The notes below the pieces were generated by a model. The model made no database searches and had not been told where the DNA came from. It saw only the letters and a program-made list of their open reading frames with translations. Shown here in pieces: positions 46,434 through 55,099 of a stretch of 64,000 nt of DNA. A program made the translations under genes and the position numbers. Source of the DNA: Acidobacteriota bacterium (GTDB lineage Bacteria > Acidobacteriota > Thermoanaerobaculia > Multivoradales > Multivoraceae). Each line of letters opens with the position of its first letter. The first letter of the stretch is position 1. The stretch lies in assembly GCA_026707545.1 (NCBI GenBank), contig JAPOWR010000002.1, forward strand, positions 186,001-250,000, given 5' to 3'.

Positions 46434-48509
46434 CTACGGGTGCGCCAGACTGCCGGCTTCCAGGTTCTCGATCGCCTGCAGGGTGAAGGTCTCGCCGTCC
46501 ATCTCGACCTCGGCGCCCGGCTCGGAGCCGAGCAGCCGGACAGCAAGGTCGGACTCGTACGAGATGATCCCGCGCTCGGGTGCGCTTTCCCATGGGCCGA
46601 GGATGGCCAGACTGCGTTGTTCGCCGCTCTTCGACTGGAAGATCGCCCGGTTGCCGATCCGGAGCTTGTCGCAGGCCGCGCTGGCGAGGTCGATCGGCGT
46701 CGAACGCTGCAGGTCCTGCTGCAGTTCGGTGGCTAGCGAAGTCAGATACTCGTGGCGCTGGCGCGCGGACTTGTATTCGAAGTTCTCGCGCAGGTCGCCA
46801 AGGGCACGCGCTTCCTCGATCGCCCTGCGATTGGCCGGCAACTCCTCCTCGACGAGCTCACGCAGCCTGTCCCGCTTCGCTGCAATCGAAGCCGGCAAGG
46901 CGTAGAGATCGTCGTCAGCGGCATCCTGGTCGGACAGAAGATCAGGGAACTTCAAGTGGAGGGCCGCCAGCAGAGGTTCGCGCCGGTAGTCCTCGAGCGC
47001 GGCGTGACGGATCGAGACCTCGGCCTGACGGGCCTCTTCGAGGGTCAGTTCGGGCAACAGCTTCGGCACAGTACCACCCGAGTCGAAGAGGGCCTTCAGG
47101 CGGGGCCTGAAGGGGGCGAAGGCGTCCTGTCGGAGCGCCTGGATCAAGAGATTCAGCAGGCGGTTCTGCCGCCCCGCCCGAAGTGCCGGCTCGGCTGCGG
47201 CCTGCTCCGCGAGCCAGGTGAAGGCCGCCGGTGTGCGATGTGGTTGCACCCCCGCGCGAGCGGCGCAGCGGCGAAGCAGCTCCTCGTCGACGATGTCGGC
47301 GATCGTGCCGATCGCCTTCGTGTCGGTCTCCAGGAGAAAGCGCTTCTCGAGCACCTCGCGCCAGTCGCTGCGACTCGCGGGCAGGAGGAGGTATGCCTGC
47401 TCCCGTGGACCGCGCTGCTCAATCGACGAGAAGAAGACCAGCGGATCCTCGAGGTCGGCCAGGAGTTCGCCGGCCGGCCACGAGGGTTCGGCGCCGAAGC
47501 GCTCCAGCGCGCAGCGAATCTCGAATGCGAGCGCGGGCTGCCGGCTTGCAAGCCGCTGGCTCAACTCGTCCAGGGCGGCCGCCATCCGATCCCGCAGGTC
47601 CTGGGACTGGTTCACGGCGCGCCTTAGAAGCGCGATCTTGGCCCGGTCCGGAGCCTGGTCGAACTCCTGCCAGAGGGAACTCTCGGCGTCCGACGCCGCG
47701 ACCCAGCGATAGGTCTGCCGGGATCCGCCCGACGATAGAACCTGCGCCTGCTTCCGGGCGCTGGTCCACCAGCTCGACCAACGTCGTTCGGGGATGATGC
47801 CGACCACGACGGCCCGCACCTCGGCCCCGGTCAGCGGGCGGTCGTAACTCTTGAGGGTCAACTCGAGCAGCTCCGCCGGCTTCATTTTTGCCAGTTGCTC
47901 CCGTTCTTCCAGCTTCCGGCGCAGTACATGCTCCGGGGGCAGCAGGGAGAGCATCTTGCCGGCGGCTCGGAAACCGACCGCTACTCCCTTCACCTGCTCG
48001 AGGTCGACCTTGAACGTCTGGAGCGGCATGTTGACCTGGGCGATGCGGCCGACTCCGCGACCGGCCATCTCGACGATGTCGCCGCACTGGAATGCCATCA
48101 GATTGCGGAGCCGGTCGACCTTGTCCCAGAGCTTGACCGTCTCCTGCCGTCCCCTGTCCAGGCCCAGTTCGCGCAGTAGCTCGCCCAGGTCCGACTCGCG
48201 GTCGCGGTAGAGGTCGTGCAGGGTGTCGAGAACGGTCTCGTAGATCTGGCCGCTTCGCAGGTATCTGCTGCCGGCGCCGCGGATGAGATCGAGGCGTTCC
48301 GCCCACAGGCGGCGCTCCTGCAGTTCGTCGTCGAGCAGTTCGAGCAGGGTGCCTACACGCTCTGCCTCACCCAGTCGAACCAGCCCTCTGGTGATGGCCA
48401 GGAATGTATCGACCGCGATCTCTCCCTCGACCGCGGCCAGCCACTCTGCCTCAACTGCGTCGATGTCACCGCTGGCGAGGCTGTTTTGTATGCGTGGCGG
48501 GATCCTCAT
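46434..48509 (-). CDS. Large GreA-type transcript cleavage factor with long N-terminal extension
   Basis: A 691-residue protein. Only the last 130 or so residues are GreA-like: a coiled coil with tip motif DLREN (572-576, equivalent to Asp41 and Glu44 of E. coli GreA) and EYKSARQR, then the FKBP-like C-terminal domain (about 610-691). The preceding roughly 540 residues are mainly helical and not recognised, apart from a small beta-rich patch (about 140-190, FQCGDIVEMAGRGVGRIAQV). Similar long GreA proteins are known in Spirochaetes and Chlamydiae. It probably rescues backtracked RNA polymerase through the secondary channel; the role of the extension is unknown. Confidence 0.75.
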   Translation of the reverse strand: MRIPPRIQNSLASGDIDAVEAEWLAAVEGEIAVDTFLAITRGLVRLGEAERVGTLLELLDDELQERRLWAERLDLIRGAGSRYLRSGQIYETVLDTLHDLYRDRESDLGELLRELGLDRGRQETVKLWDKVDRLRNLMAFQCGDIVEMAGRGVGRIAQVNMPLQTFKVDLEQVKGVAVGFRAAGKMLSLLPPEHVLRRKLEEREQLAKMKPAELLELTLKSYDRPLTGAEVRAVVVGIIPERRWSSWWTSARKQAQVLSSGGSRQTYRWVAASDAESSLWQEFDQAPDRAKIALLRRAVNQSQDLRDRMAAALDELSQRLASRQPALAFEIRCALERFGAEPSWPAGELLADLEDPLVFFSSIEQRGPREQAYLLLPASRSDWREVLEKRFLLETDTKAIGTIADIVDEELLRRCAARAGVQPHRTPAAFTWLAEQAAAEPALRAGRQNRLLNLLIQALRQDAFAPFRPRLKALFDSGGTVPKLLPELTLEEARQAEVSIRHAALEDYRREPLLAALHLKFPDLLSDQDAADDDLYALPASIAAKRDRLRELVEEELPANRRAIEEARALGDLRENFEYKSARQRHEYLTSLATELQQDLQRSTPIDLASAACDKLRIGNRAIFQSKSGEQRSLAILGPWESAPERGIISYESDLAVRLLGSEPGAEVEMDGETFTLQAIENLEAGSLAHP

Positions 48510-48623
48510 GCGGCGGCGGGCGCGCCCGGTCGGGGTCGCGGCTGAGCCGGGGGCGCGTGTGCGGGCCGATCATCGTATCAGCCCCAGGGTTGTGTTGGGG
48601 ACCGCCTCGTAGCGCGTTGAGAC

Positions 48624-48629
48624 TAGAAT
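48624..48629 (+). promoter_or_regulatory. -10-like element before rodZ-like gene
   Basis: TAGAAT at 48624-48629 in the 169-bp divergent gap between the GreA-fusion gene and the RodZ-like gene resembles a primary-sigma -10 box. No convincing -35 was found at 16-18 bp. Nothing else is recognised in this gap. Confidence 0.25.
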
Positions 48630-48678
48630 ATGCCCAGCCGAAGTGGGTGACGTGGGTCCTGAGAAACCCGATGGAGAG

Positions 48679-49425
48679 ATGACCGAAGAGCGTCAGGTCG
48701 TACCGTCTCCGGGCGAGGGGGAGTCGTTCGGCTCCTGGCTACGCAGCCAGCGCGAAGTTCGCCAGGTCGAGCTGGAGACGATCACGCAGTCGAGCAAGAT
48801 CAACATCCGGTATCTGGAGGCGCTCGAGCGTGATCGGTTCGACCTGCTGCCGGCGACCATCTTCGTGAGGGGTTTCCTCCGCGAGTACGCGCGGATCGTC
48901 GGTCTCGATCCGGACGAGGTGCTCAACTTCTATCTCGCCGCTTCGGCCCGAGACGACCTCGAGGGTGGAATCGAAGACCTGTCGAGGCGTCCCGCGACAT
49001 GGCCGATCGGACGGACGGTTGCGGTTGGAGTGGTCGTCGTGGCGATCCTCCTGTTCCTCGTGTGGCGCCTCTTCGCCAGTGGGAGTCCCGACGCGGCCGA
49101 GGACATGGAGACGATGGCACCGCCGATTGTCGAGGAAGCGCCGCCGCCGCCGCCGCCGGAACCGCTGCCCGAGCAGGCGCTGCGGGTCACGCTGGAGTTC
49201 CGGGCGACGAGCTGGGTTGACGTCCACAGCGACGGCGAGCGTACGGTCAGCGAACTGAGGGTTCAGGGCGAGTCCCTCACTGTTGCCGCGGACGAGGAGA
49301 TCCGGCTCAGGCTCCGGAACGTCGGCGCGGCGACGATCGAAGTGAATGGCGAACCGTTCGAGCACGCGGCGGGCGACGACGAGGAGATCGTGATTTCGGC
49401 TCCCGGCACCGCCGGCGCGGCCTGA
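48679..49425 (+). CDS. RodZ-like membrane protein (HTH_25 plus DUF4115)
   Basis: A 248-residue bitopic protein. The cytoplasmic helix-turn-helix (GSWLRSQREVRQVELETIT to FVRGFLREYARIVGLDP) binds MreB in RodZ; one TM helix (about residues 112-132, VAVGVVVVAILLFLVWRLF) is followed by a Pro-rich linker and a periplasmic beta domain of DUF4115 type (SWVDVHSDGERTV, LRLRNVGAATIEVNG). ATG 48679 was preferred over an upstream GTG at 48643 because of the GGAGAG just before it. Likely role: cell shape and wall elongation. A tRNA-Pro gene follows. Confidence 0.85.
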   Translation: MTEERQVVPSPGEGESFGSWLRSQREVRQVELETITQSSKINIRYLEALERDRFDLLPATIFVRGFLREYARIVGLDPDEVLNFYLAASARDDLEGGIEDLSRRPATWPIGRTVAVGVVVVAILLFLVWRLFASGSPDAAEDMETMAPPIVEEAPPPPPPEPLPEQALRVTLEFRATSWVDVHSDGERTVSELRVQGESLTVAADEEIRLRLRNVGAATIEVNGEPFEHAAGDDEEIVISAPGTAGAA

Positions 49426-49445
49426 CGCTGGCTCCCGGGGAAGGC

Positions 49446-49474
49446 TGGACTTCCTGACTGGGTGGCCGTATTCT
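49446..49474 (+). promoter_or_regulatory. Putative promoter for tRNA-Pro
   Basis: TGGACT (49446-49451), 17 bp, TATTCT (49469-49474) fit a primary-sigma promoter (four of six in the -35, five of six in the -10) about 85 bp before tRNA-Pro. The processed leader would be about 78 nt. Confidence 0.4.
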
Positions 49475-49559
49475 GCGGCGTGCCATCCGTGCGCCCGATG
49501 ACGGACGCGCGGACTGGTTCGCGAACGGCGCGGACCGCGCCATTCGGGTACCGGTGCTG

Positions 49560-49636
49560 CGGGGCGTAGCTCAGCCTGGTAGAGCGCACGGTTCGGGACC
49601 GTGAGGCCGGAGGTTCAAATCCTCTCGCCCCGACCA
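49560..49636 (+). tRNA. tRNA-Pro(CGG)
   Basis: A 77-nt cloverleaf with acceptor stem CGGGGCG/CGCCCCG, anticodon stem CACGG/CCGTG and loop TTCGGGA (anticodon CGG), T-arm with GGTTCAAATCC, and an encoded CCA. It lies between the RodZ-like gene and nfeD. Confidence 0.95.
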
Positions 49637-49680
49637 TTCCGCCGGTCATGGGCGGCCCTTCGTCAAGTAGACTGTTCGTG

Positions 49681-51021
49681 ATGCGCAGCTCGCCGAAGCT
49701 GACACGACCGGGAAGTGTCCCGCGGCCGGTGCTGGCCCTTCTTCTGGCCCTGGCGCCGTTGGTCCTGCTCGCGAACGAACCCGAATCGGAGGCCGCCCCG
49801 GAGGTGATCGTCGCCTCGGTGGACTCCGTGATCCAGGTCGTCGTGGCCGAGTTCATCGAAGAGGTGATGGCGGAGGCTGACCGCGTGCGCGCGGAGGCCC
49901 TGATCGTCGAGCTGTCGACGCCGGGCGGCGAGATGCAGGCGATGCGAAAGGTCTTCACGACCTTCCTGGAGGCCGCAACACCGGTCGTCGTCTACGTTTC
50001 CCCGAGCGGCTCCCAGGCCGCGTCGGCGGGCTTCTTCATCCTGCTGGGCGCCGACCTCGCCGCGATGGCGCCGGGAACGAACACCGGCGCGGCTCACCCG
50101 GTCGCCGGTGGCGGCGAGGACATCCCCGGCGCGATGGGCGAGAAGGTGACTCAGGATGCAGCGGCGACGATCCGTTCGCTCGCGGCCCGTCGCGGTCGGG
50201 ATGAGAAGCTGGCGGAGTCGGCGGTGCTCGAGAGCAAGTCGTTCACGGCTCAGGAGGCGCTCGAGCTGGGTTTGGTCGATCTGGTCGCGCCAAGCCTTCA
50301 GTCGCTTCTCGTCGATCTCGACGGCCGCGTCGTCGAGAAGGGAGGGCGGGAACTGACGCTCTCGACCCGCGAGGCGACGGTGCGCCGCATGGAGATGTCA
50401 GCCTTTCAGCGGGTGCGGTCGATCATCGCGCACCCGAACGTCGCGCTTCTCCTGATGTCGCTGGGGTCGATCGGGCTGATCTTCGAGATCACGCATCCCG
50501 GATCGATCTTTCCGGGGGTCGTCGGGGCCCTCTGCCTGATCCTCGGCTTGTGGGCGATGTCCGTCCTGCCGGTCAACTACGCGGGTCTGGCCCTGCTCTT
50601 TCTGGCGGTCGTCCTCTGGGTGCTGGAGGTCAAGATTCCCAGCTTCGGCATGTTGACGCTGGGCGGCGCGATCTCCTTCTGTCTCGGGGCGATGATGCTG
50701 CTCAAGGACGCCGACCCCGCGCTTCGTGCGAGCCTGAACCTGATCATCGCGGTCGGCATCACGATCGCGCTCGTAGCGCTCGCTCTCGCCCGCCTGGCGC
50801 TCAAGGCGCAGCGTGGCCGCGTGGCGACCGGGCACGAAGGTCTGCTGAACGAACTGGCGCTGGTGAGCGCCGCGATCGAAGCCGGATCGCCCGGGAAGGT
50901 CCGGCTGCACGGCGAGATCTGGAACGCCGAATCCGACGTGGAAGTCGGGGTCGGCGACCGCGTGAGGGTCCTGCGGGTCGACGGCATGACCCTGCGCGTG
51001 GAACCGGCCGGAGACGGCTGA
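49681..51021 (+). CDS. NfeD-type membrane serine protease
   Basis: A 446-residue long-form NfeD. A signal/TM segment (about residues 15-32) precedes a ClpP-like periplasmic protease domain with STPGG, the probable nucleophile Ser in SGSQAASAGFF and Lys in MGEKVTQDA; then four to five TM helices and a C-terminal OB-fold domain (KVRLHGEIWNAESDVEVGVGDRV). ATG 49681 starts the signal peptide; an in-frame ATG at 49648 lies only 12 nt after tRNA-Pro. Long NfeD proteins cleave and partner SPFH proteins; an SPFH gene follows 87 bp later. Inferred role: membrane quality control. Confidence 0.88.
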   Translation: MRSSPKLTRPGSVPRPVLALLLALAPLVLLANEPESEAAPEVIVASVDSVIQVVVAEFIEEVMAEADRVRAEALIVELSTPGGEMQAMRKVFTTFLEAATPVVVYVSPSGSQAASAGFFILLGADLAAMAPGTNTGAAHPVAGGGEDIPGAMGEKVTQDAAATIRSLAARRGRDEKLAESAVLESKSFTAQEALELGLVDLVAPSLQSLLVDLDGRVVEKGGRELTLSTREATVRRMEMSAFQRVRSIIAHPNVALLLMSLGSIGLIFEITHPGSIFPGVVGALCLILGLWAMSVLPVNYAGLALLFLAVVLWVLEVKIPSFGMLTLGGAISFCLGAMMLLKDADPALRASLNLIIAVGITIALVALALARLALKAQRGRVATGHEGLLNELALVSAAIEAGSPGKVRLHGEIWNAESDVEVGVGDRVRVLRVDGMTLRVEPAGDG

Positions 51022-51108
51022 GAGCGGGTGGTGGGAGTCGGTGTCGAGGGCGGCGCGACGTGGCGGCCGCGAACTGCCGGGCATACAGAAGAAAGGACCT
51101 GAATCGGT

Positions 51109-51873
51109 ATGAGTTCTCTTCCCTTTATTGGCTTCCTGATCGTCCTGGGTCTGTTCCTGCTCACCCGGTGGATCAACATCATGGCGGAGTACGAGCGCGC
51201 CGTCGTGTTTCGGCTGGGTCGCATCCTGGAGCGGCCGAAGGGTCCAGGTCTGGTCCTGATCCTCTGGCCCATCGACCGCATGGTCAAGGTCTCGCTGCGC
51301 ACCGTGGTGCTCGACGTGCCGTCGCAGGACATCATCACGCGCGACAACGTGTCCGTGAAGGTCAACGCGGTCGTCTACTTCCGGGTGCTCGAGCCGACCA
51401 GGGCGATCGTCGAGGTCGAGAACTTCCTGTTCGCCACCAGCCAACTGGCCCAGACCACGCTGCGTTCGATCCTGGGCCAGATCGACCTGGACCAACTGCT
51501 GAGCGAGCGCGAGCAGTTGAACGATCGCCTGCAGACGGTGATCGATCAGCAGACCGACCCCTGGGGCATCAAGGTCTCCATGGTGGAGGTGAAACACGTC
51601 GATCTGCCGCAGGAAATGCAGCGAGCGATGGCCAAGCAGGCCGAGGCGGAGCGGGAGAAGCGGGCCAAGGTGATCCACGCCAGCGGTGAGCTGCAGGCCT
51701 CCGAATCCCTTGCCGCGGCGGCGAACACGATCAGCGCCAACCCGGTCACGCTGCAACTGCGGTACCTGCAGACCCTCTCGGACATCGCGACCGAGCGGAA
51801 CTCGACCATTCTCTTCCCGCTGCCGCTTGAGCTCTTCAGGGCGTTCGCGGCACTCAAACCGCCCGAAGAGTGA
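51109..51873 (+). CDS. SPFH/stomatin-like slipin protein
   Basis: A 254-residue SPFH protein: one N-terminal hydrophobic hairpin ([16 protein letters not shown]), the SPFH core ([40 protein letters not shown]) and a C-terminal coiled coil ([20 protein letters not shown]). It has SD GAAAGGA upstream of the ATG. Slipins form oligomeric rings on membranes and are regulated or cleaved by the NfeD partner encoded upstream. Its 3' end overlaps the SPOR gene by four bases. Confidence 0.92.
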   Translation: MSSLPFIGFLIVLGLFLLTRWINIMAEYERAVVFRLGRILERPKGPGLVLILWPIDRMVKVSLRTVVLDVPSQDIITRDNVSVKVNAVVYFRVLEPTRAIVEVENFLFATSQLAQTTLRSILGQIDLDQLLSEREQLNDRLQTVIDQQTDPWGIKVSMVEVKHVDLPQEMQRAMAKQAEAEREKRAKVIHASGELQASESLAAAANTISANPVTLQLRYLQTLSDIATERNSTILFPLPLELFRAFAALKPPEE

Positions 51874-52439
51874 AGGGCGACGCCTACGAGCCGTACGAGG
51901 TCGCGGTCAGCAACAGTCAGATCGCCGCCTTCGTAGCTCTGCTGGCGCTGGCCCTCGTGGGAGCGTTCGCCGCCGGCGTCTGGTGGGGCCGATCGAACGA
52001 CCTCGAACCTGCCGTGACCGAGGCGGCCGTCACGCCACCTGAAGTGACGCTTCCGCAGACGGTCGCGAGGCCGCCGGCTCCGGTTGCGGCTGATGTGGAG
52101 AGTGAAGAAGCGCCGGCAGAGGTCGTGCGGTTCTTCGGCGCCGGCGAAGACGGTGCCGGCCCGGTCGAGACCGCGCGCCCGGTTTCGACCCCGGGACCGG
52201 CCGCCTCGGGCCTGGTCGTCCAGGTCTTCTCCAGCGCGGATGCCCGCCAGGCGGCCTCGGTGGAGCAGAAGCTGCGCGCGGACGGACACCGTGCCTTCCT
52301 GTCGCCCCAGACGCTGGACGGCCAGGTGATGCAACGGGTGCGGGTGGGGCCGTTCGAGGACCAGGATTCGGCGGCAGCGGCTGCCGAGCTGCTCACGAAA
52401 CAGTACGGGCTCGAGACCTGGATCACGCCGAACAACTGA
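51870..52439 (+). CDS. SPOR-domain membrane protein
   Basis: A 189-residue protein with a short cytoplasmic tail, one TM helix (about residues 17-36), a Pro/Glu-rich linker and a C-terminal SPOR domain (about 112-187: [20 protein letters not shown], ..[15 protein letters not shown]). SPOR domains bind denuded glycan strands at division sites. GTG start within the end of the SPFH gene (GTGA overlap). It may link division-site peptidoglycan to the NfeD/SPFH module, but that is inference. Confidence 0.82.
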   Translation: MKGDAYEPYEVAVSNSQIAAFVALLALALVGAFAAGVWWGRSNDLEPAVTEAAVTPPEVTLPQTVARPPAPVAADVESEEAPAEVVRFFGAGEDGAGPVETARPVSTPGPAASGLVVQVFSSADARQAASVEQKLRADGHRAFLSPQTLDGQVMQRVRVGPFEDQDSAAAAAELLTKQYGLETWITPNN

Positions 52440-52495
52440 GCACTCGGCCACGATCGTCGTCGTCGTTCGTTTCGTCGATCTGGTTCCAGGTCGGT

Positions 52496-53980
52496 GTGGC
52501 CTTGGTGGGTGGGGTCTGGTGGGCGTTCTGTTTCGACGAGCGTCCCGGGTTTCTGATTCCGCTGGCCGCCGCCGTCCCGCTGTGTCTGATCGCGGGTGCT
52601 CCCCTTGGGCCGTGGCGCAGGCTGTGGCTCGGCTGGCTTCACGGAGCGGTCGCGTGGCTGATCGCCGTGCCGTGGCTGTCAACGATGCTGACCGTCTATG
52701 GCGGCTTGCCGAGCTGGTTGGCGGCGTGCCTCTTGTCCGTGCTTGCCCTCTACCTGGGGGCCTATCATGGCTTGTTCTGCTGGCTGGCCGGGCCGGTGCT
52801 GGGCCGTCGCGACGTTCTGTCCCTCGTGGTGGCGCCGTCGATCTGGGTCACCCTGGAACTGGTTCGGGGCGCGGGTCTTTCGGGATTCCCGTGGAATCTG
52901 CTCGCGTACGCGTGGGTCGATGTCCCCGGCGCCCTCGACACGACACGCTGGATCGGCAGCCTGGGCCTGTCGGGGGTGGTCATGGCGTTCGGCCTGGGCG
53001 TGTTACGGCTTGCGGACCCCAGGACCCGCCGCCAGGCGGCAACGGTTCTGGTCGGTGCCGCGGTAGTCCTCCTGGTCGCCCGCTGGACGAATCTCGACCG
53101 GAGGGCTCCCGCCGGGCCGGCGCTCGATGTCCACGTCGTCCAGCCGAACATCGGCATGATGACGGACGAGGAGCTTCGAGACGGCCTGGACTCCGAGTCG
53201 ATTCGCGCCAACTACAGTCGGCTCTTCGAGTTGAGCCACGAGGCCTGCGTCCCCGGCGCGCTCGTCGTATGGCCCGAGAGCGCAGGCTGGCCGTACGAGC
53301 TGGAACGCGACGCGGGGTTCGCCCGCGACATCGAGGCTCTGGTCGGTCGAGGCTGCTCTCTGCTGTTCAACAGTGCGCGCCGCTTCCGTTCGGGCGAGGA
53401 GGAGGGTGCGTTCAACTCGGCCTACCTGCTGACGCCTGGCGATACGCGGGCCCTGCGCCAGATCTACGACAAGATGCACCTGGTTCCGTTCGGCGAGTAC
53501 GTCCCCTTCGCTCGCTTCCTGCCGGGCGTGCGCCAGTTGGCCCGGAACACGGGGAGCTTCTCGACCGGGGACGAGGTGGCGCTGCTCGATGCCGGCGACG
53601 CTCGCCTGGGCATCTCGATCTGCTTCGAGATCGTCTTCCCGACGCAGGTCGCAGCCCGTGTCCGGCGGGGGGCCTCCGTTCTCGTCACGATGGCGAACGA
53701 CTCCTGGTACGGCGCCACGTGGGCGCCTCATCAGCACTTGCGACCGGCCCGTTTCCGCGCCGCCGAGAATGGACGGCCGGTCGTGCGGGCCGCGATCACC
53801 GGCATCTCCGCGCTGATCGACCGCCGGGGCGCGATTCTGGCGACGGTCGACATCGATCAGGCGGCCGTGCTGCGGATGCCGGTCACCGCGGTCGATGGGT
53901 TCACGCCGTTCACACGCGCGCCCCTGCTGGTGCCCCTGCTTTGCCTCGCACTGGCTGCCTTTGCCATACTGCGGCGATGA
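52496..53980 (+). CDS. lnt: Apolipoprotein N-acyltransferase
   Basis: Lnt (494 residues) adds the third acyl chain to the N-terminal Cys of lipoproteins in the inner membrane. Several N-terminal TM helices (about 1-195) are followed by a nitrilase-fold periplasmic domain with the Glu-Lys-Cys triad: Glu in VVWPESAGW, Lys in IYDKMHLVPFGEYVPF, Cys in ISICFEIVFP. A last TM helix ends the protein. The GTG start at 52496 is probable but a start slightly upstream is not excluded. Its stop overlaps the prfB start (ATGA). Confidence 0.93.
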   Translation: MALVGGVWWAFCFDERPGFLIPLAAAVPLCLIAGAPLGPWRRLWLGWLHGAVAWLIAVPWLSTMLTVYGGLPSWLAACLLSVLALYLGAYHGLFCWLAGPVLGRRDVLSLVVAPSIWVTLELVRGAGLSGFPWNLLAYAWVDVPGALDTTRWIGSLGLSGVVMAFGLGVLRLADPRTRRQAATVLVGAAVVLLVARWTNLDRRAPAGPALDVHVVQPNIGMMTDEELRDGLDSESIRANYSRLFELSHEACVPGALVVWPESAGWPYELERDAGFARDIEALVGRGCSLLFNSARRFRSGEEEGAFNSAYLLTPGDTRALRQIYDKMHLVPFGEYVPFARFLPGVRQLARNTGSFSTGDEVALLDAGDARLGISICFEIVFPTQVAARVRRGASVLVTMANDSWYGATWAPHQHLRPARFRAAENGRPVVRAAITGISALIDRRGAILATVDIDQAAVLRMPVTAVDGFTPFTRAPLLVPLLCLALAAFAILRR

Positions 53981-55087
53981 TCGCCGCCGACGCGAACCGC
54001 TCGCTGACCGAACTCAGGACCCGTCTGGACGGTCTGCGGAGGTATCTTTGACCCGGCCGAAGTCCGGGAGCAACTAGCCGCGCTCGATCATGAGATGGAG
54101 CAGCCGGGGTTCTGGGACGATCCCAGAAAGAGCGCGCCTCTGCTGCGCCGCCGCCGGACGCTGGAGCGGCGTCAGAAGACCGTCGACCGGCTGAACGAGG
54201 ACAGCGACGAGGTCGAGGCCTGGCTCGAGCTGCTCGCGGAGAGCGCTGAGGCGGTCGAGGGCGAGGCGGAACTCGCCGAGTTCATCGCGCGGGTTCAGCG
54301 CGAGACCGAGGCGCTCGATCTGGAGTTGAAGCTCTCGGGCGAAGACGACGACCGGAGCGCCCTGCTCGCGATCCACCCCGGTGAGGGCGGCACGGACTCC
54401 CAGGACTGGGCCGAGATCCTGCTGCGGATGTACCTGCGGTGGGCCGAGCAGAGCGGGTTCGACGTCACGCTGCTCGAGCGGCTCGACGGCGACGAAGCGG
54501 GCCTCAAGAGCGCGACCGTTGCGGTGCGCGGCGACTACGCGTTCGGTCGCCTGCGCGGCGAGAGCGGCGTTCACCGGCTGGTCCGGATCTCGCCGTTCGA
54601 TGCGGCGAAGAGGCGCCACACCTCCTTCGCCTCGGTCTACGCCTACCCCGAGATCGATGACGACATCGACGTCGAGATCGAGGACAAGGACATCCGCATC
54701 GACACCTTCCGGTCGTCCGGCGCCGGCGGTCAGCACGTGAACGTGACGGACTCGGCGGTGCGGATCACCCACCATCCCTCCGGGATCGTCGTCAGTTGCC
54801 AGAACGAGCGCAGCCAGATCAAGAACCGGGCGATGGCGATGAAGATCCTCAAGGCGCGGCTCTACGACCGGGAACTGCAGAAGCGGCGCGAGGAGCAGGC
54901 CGAGCGCGAGGGGCAGAAGATGGAGATCGGCTTCGGATCACAGATCCGGAGCTACGTGCTGCACCCGTATCGCATGGTCAAGGACCACCGGACGAAGCTC
55001 GAGGTCTCGGCTGTCGAGCGCGTCCTCGACGGCGAGATCGACCCGTTCATCGACGCCTGGCTCGGGCAGCAGCTCGAGACCGCCTAG
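53977..55087 (+). CDS. prfB: Peptide chain release factor 2, with programmed +1 frameshift
   Basis: RF2 (about 369 residues when joined) releases nascent chains at UAA and UGA. The first 24 codons (53977-54048) end at an in-frame TGA (54049-54051); translation must shift +1 at CTT to continue from 54050. After joining, the stop-recognition SPF motif falls at residues 205-207 and the catalytic GGQ at 250-252, exactly the E. coli RF2 numbering. The ATG overlaps the lnt stop. Read the CDS as join(53977..54048,54050..55087). Confidence 0.95.
54038..54052 (+). promoter_or_regulatory. prfB autoregulatory frameshift site
   Basis: An internal Shine-Dalgarno GGAGG (54038-54042) is followed directly by TATCTTTGAC, which is the same slip sequence (CTT TGA C) as in E. 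coli prfB. Low RF2 lets the ribosome slip at CTT, so synthesis is self-limiting. The mechanism is established for RF2; the elements are seen here. Confidence 0.93.
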
Positions 55088-55099
55088 GGCAGGTTCTTC

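Noticed and set aside
54049..54051. In-frame TGA making prfB a pseudogene or sequencing error
   Set aside because: The stop is embedded in the canonical RF2 frameshift signal, and both parts are conserved at the correct positions.
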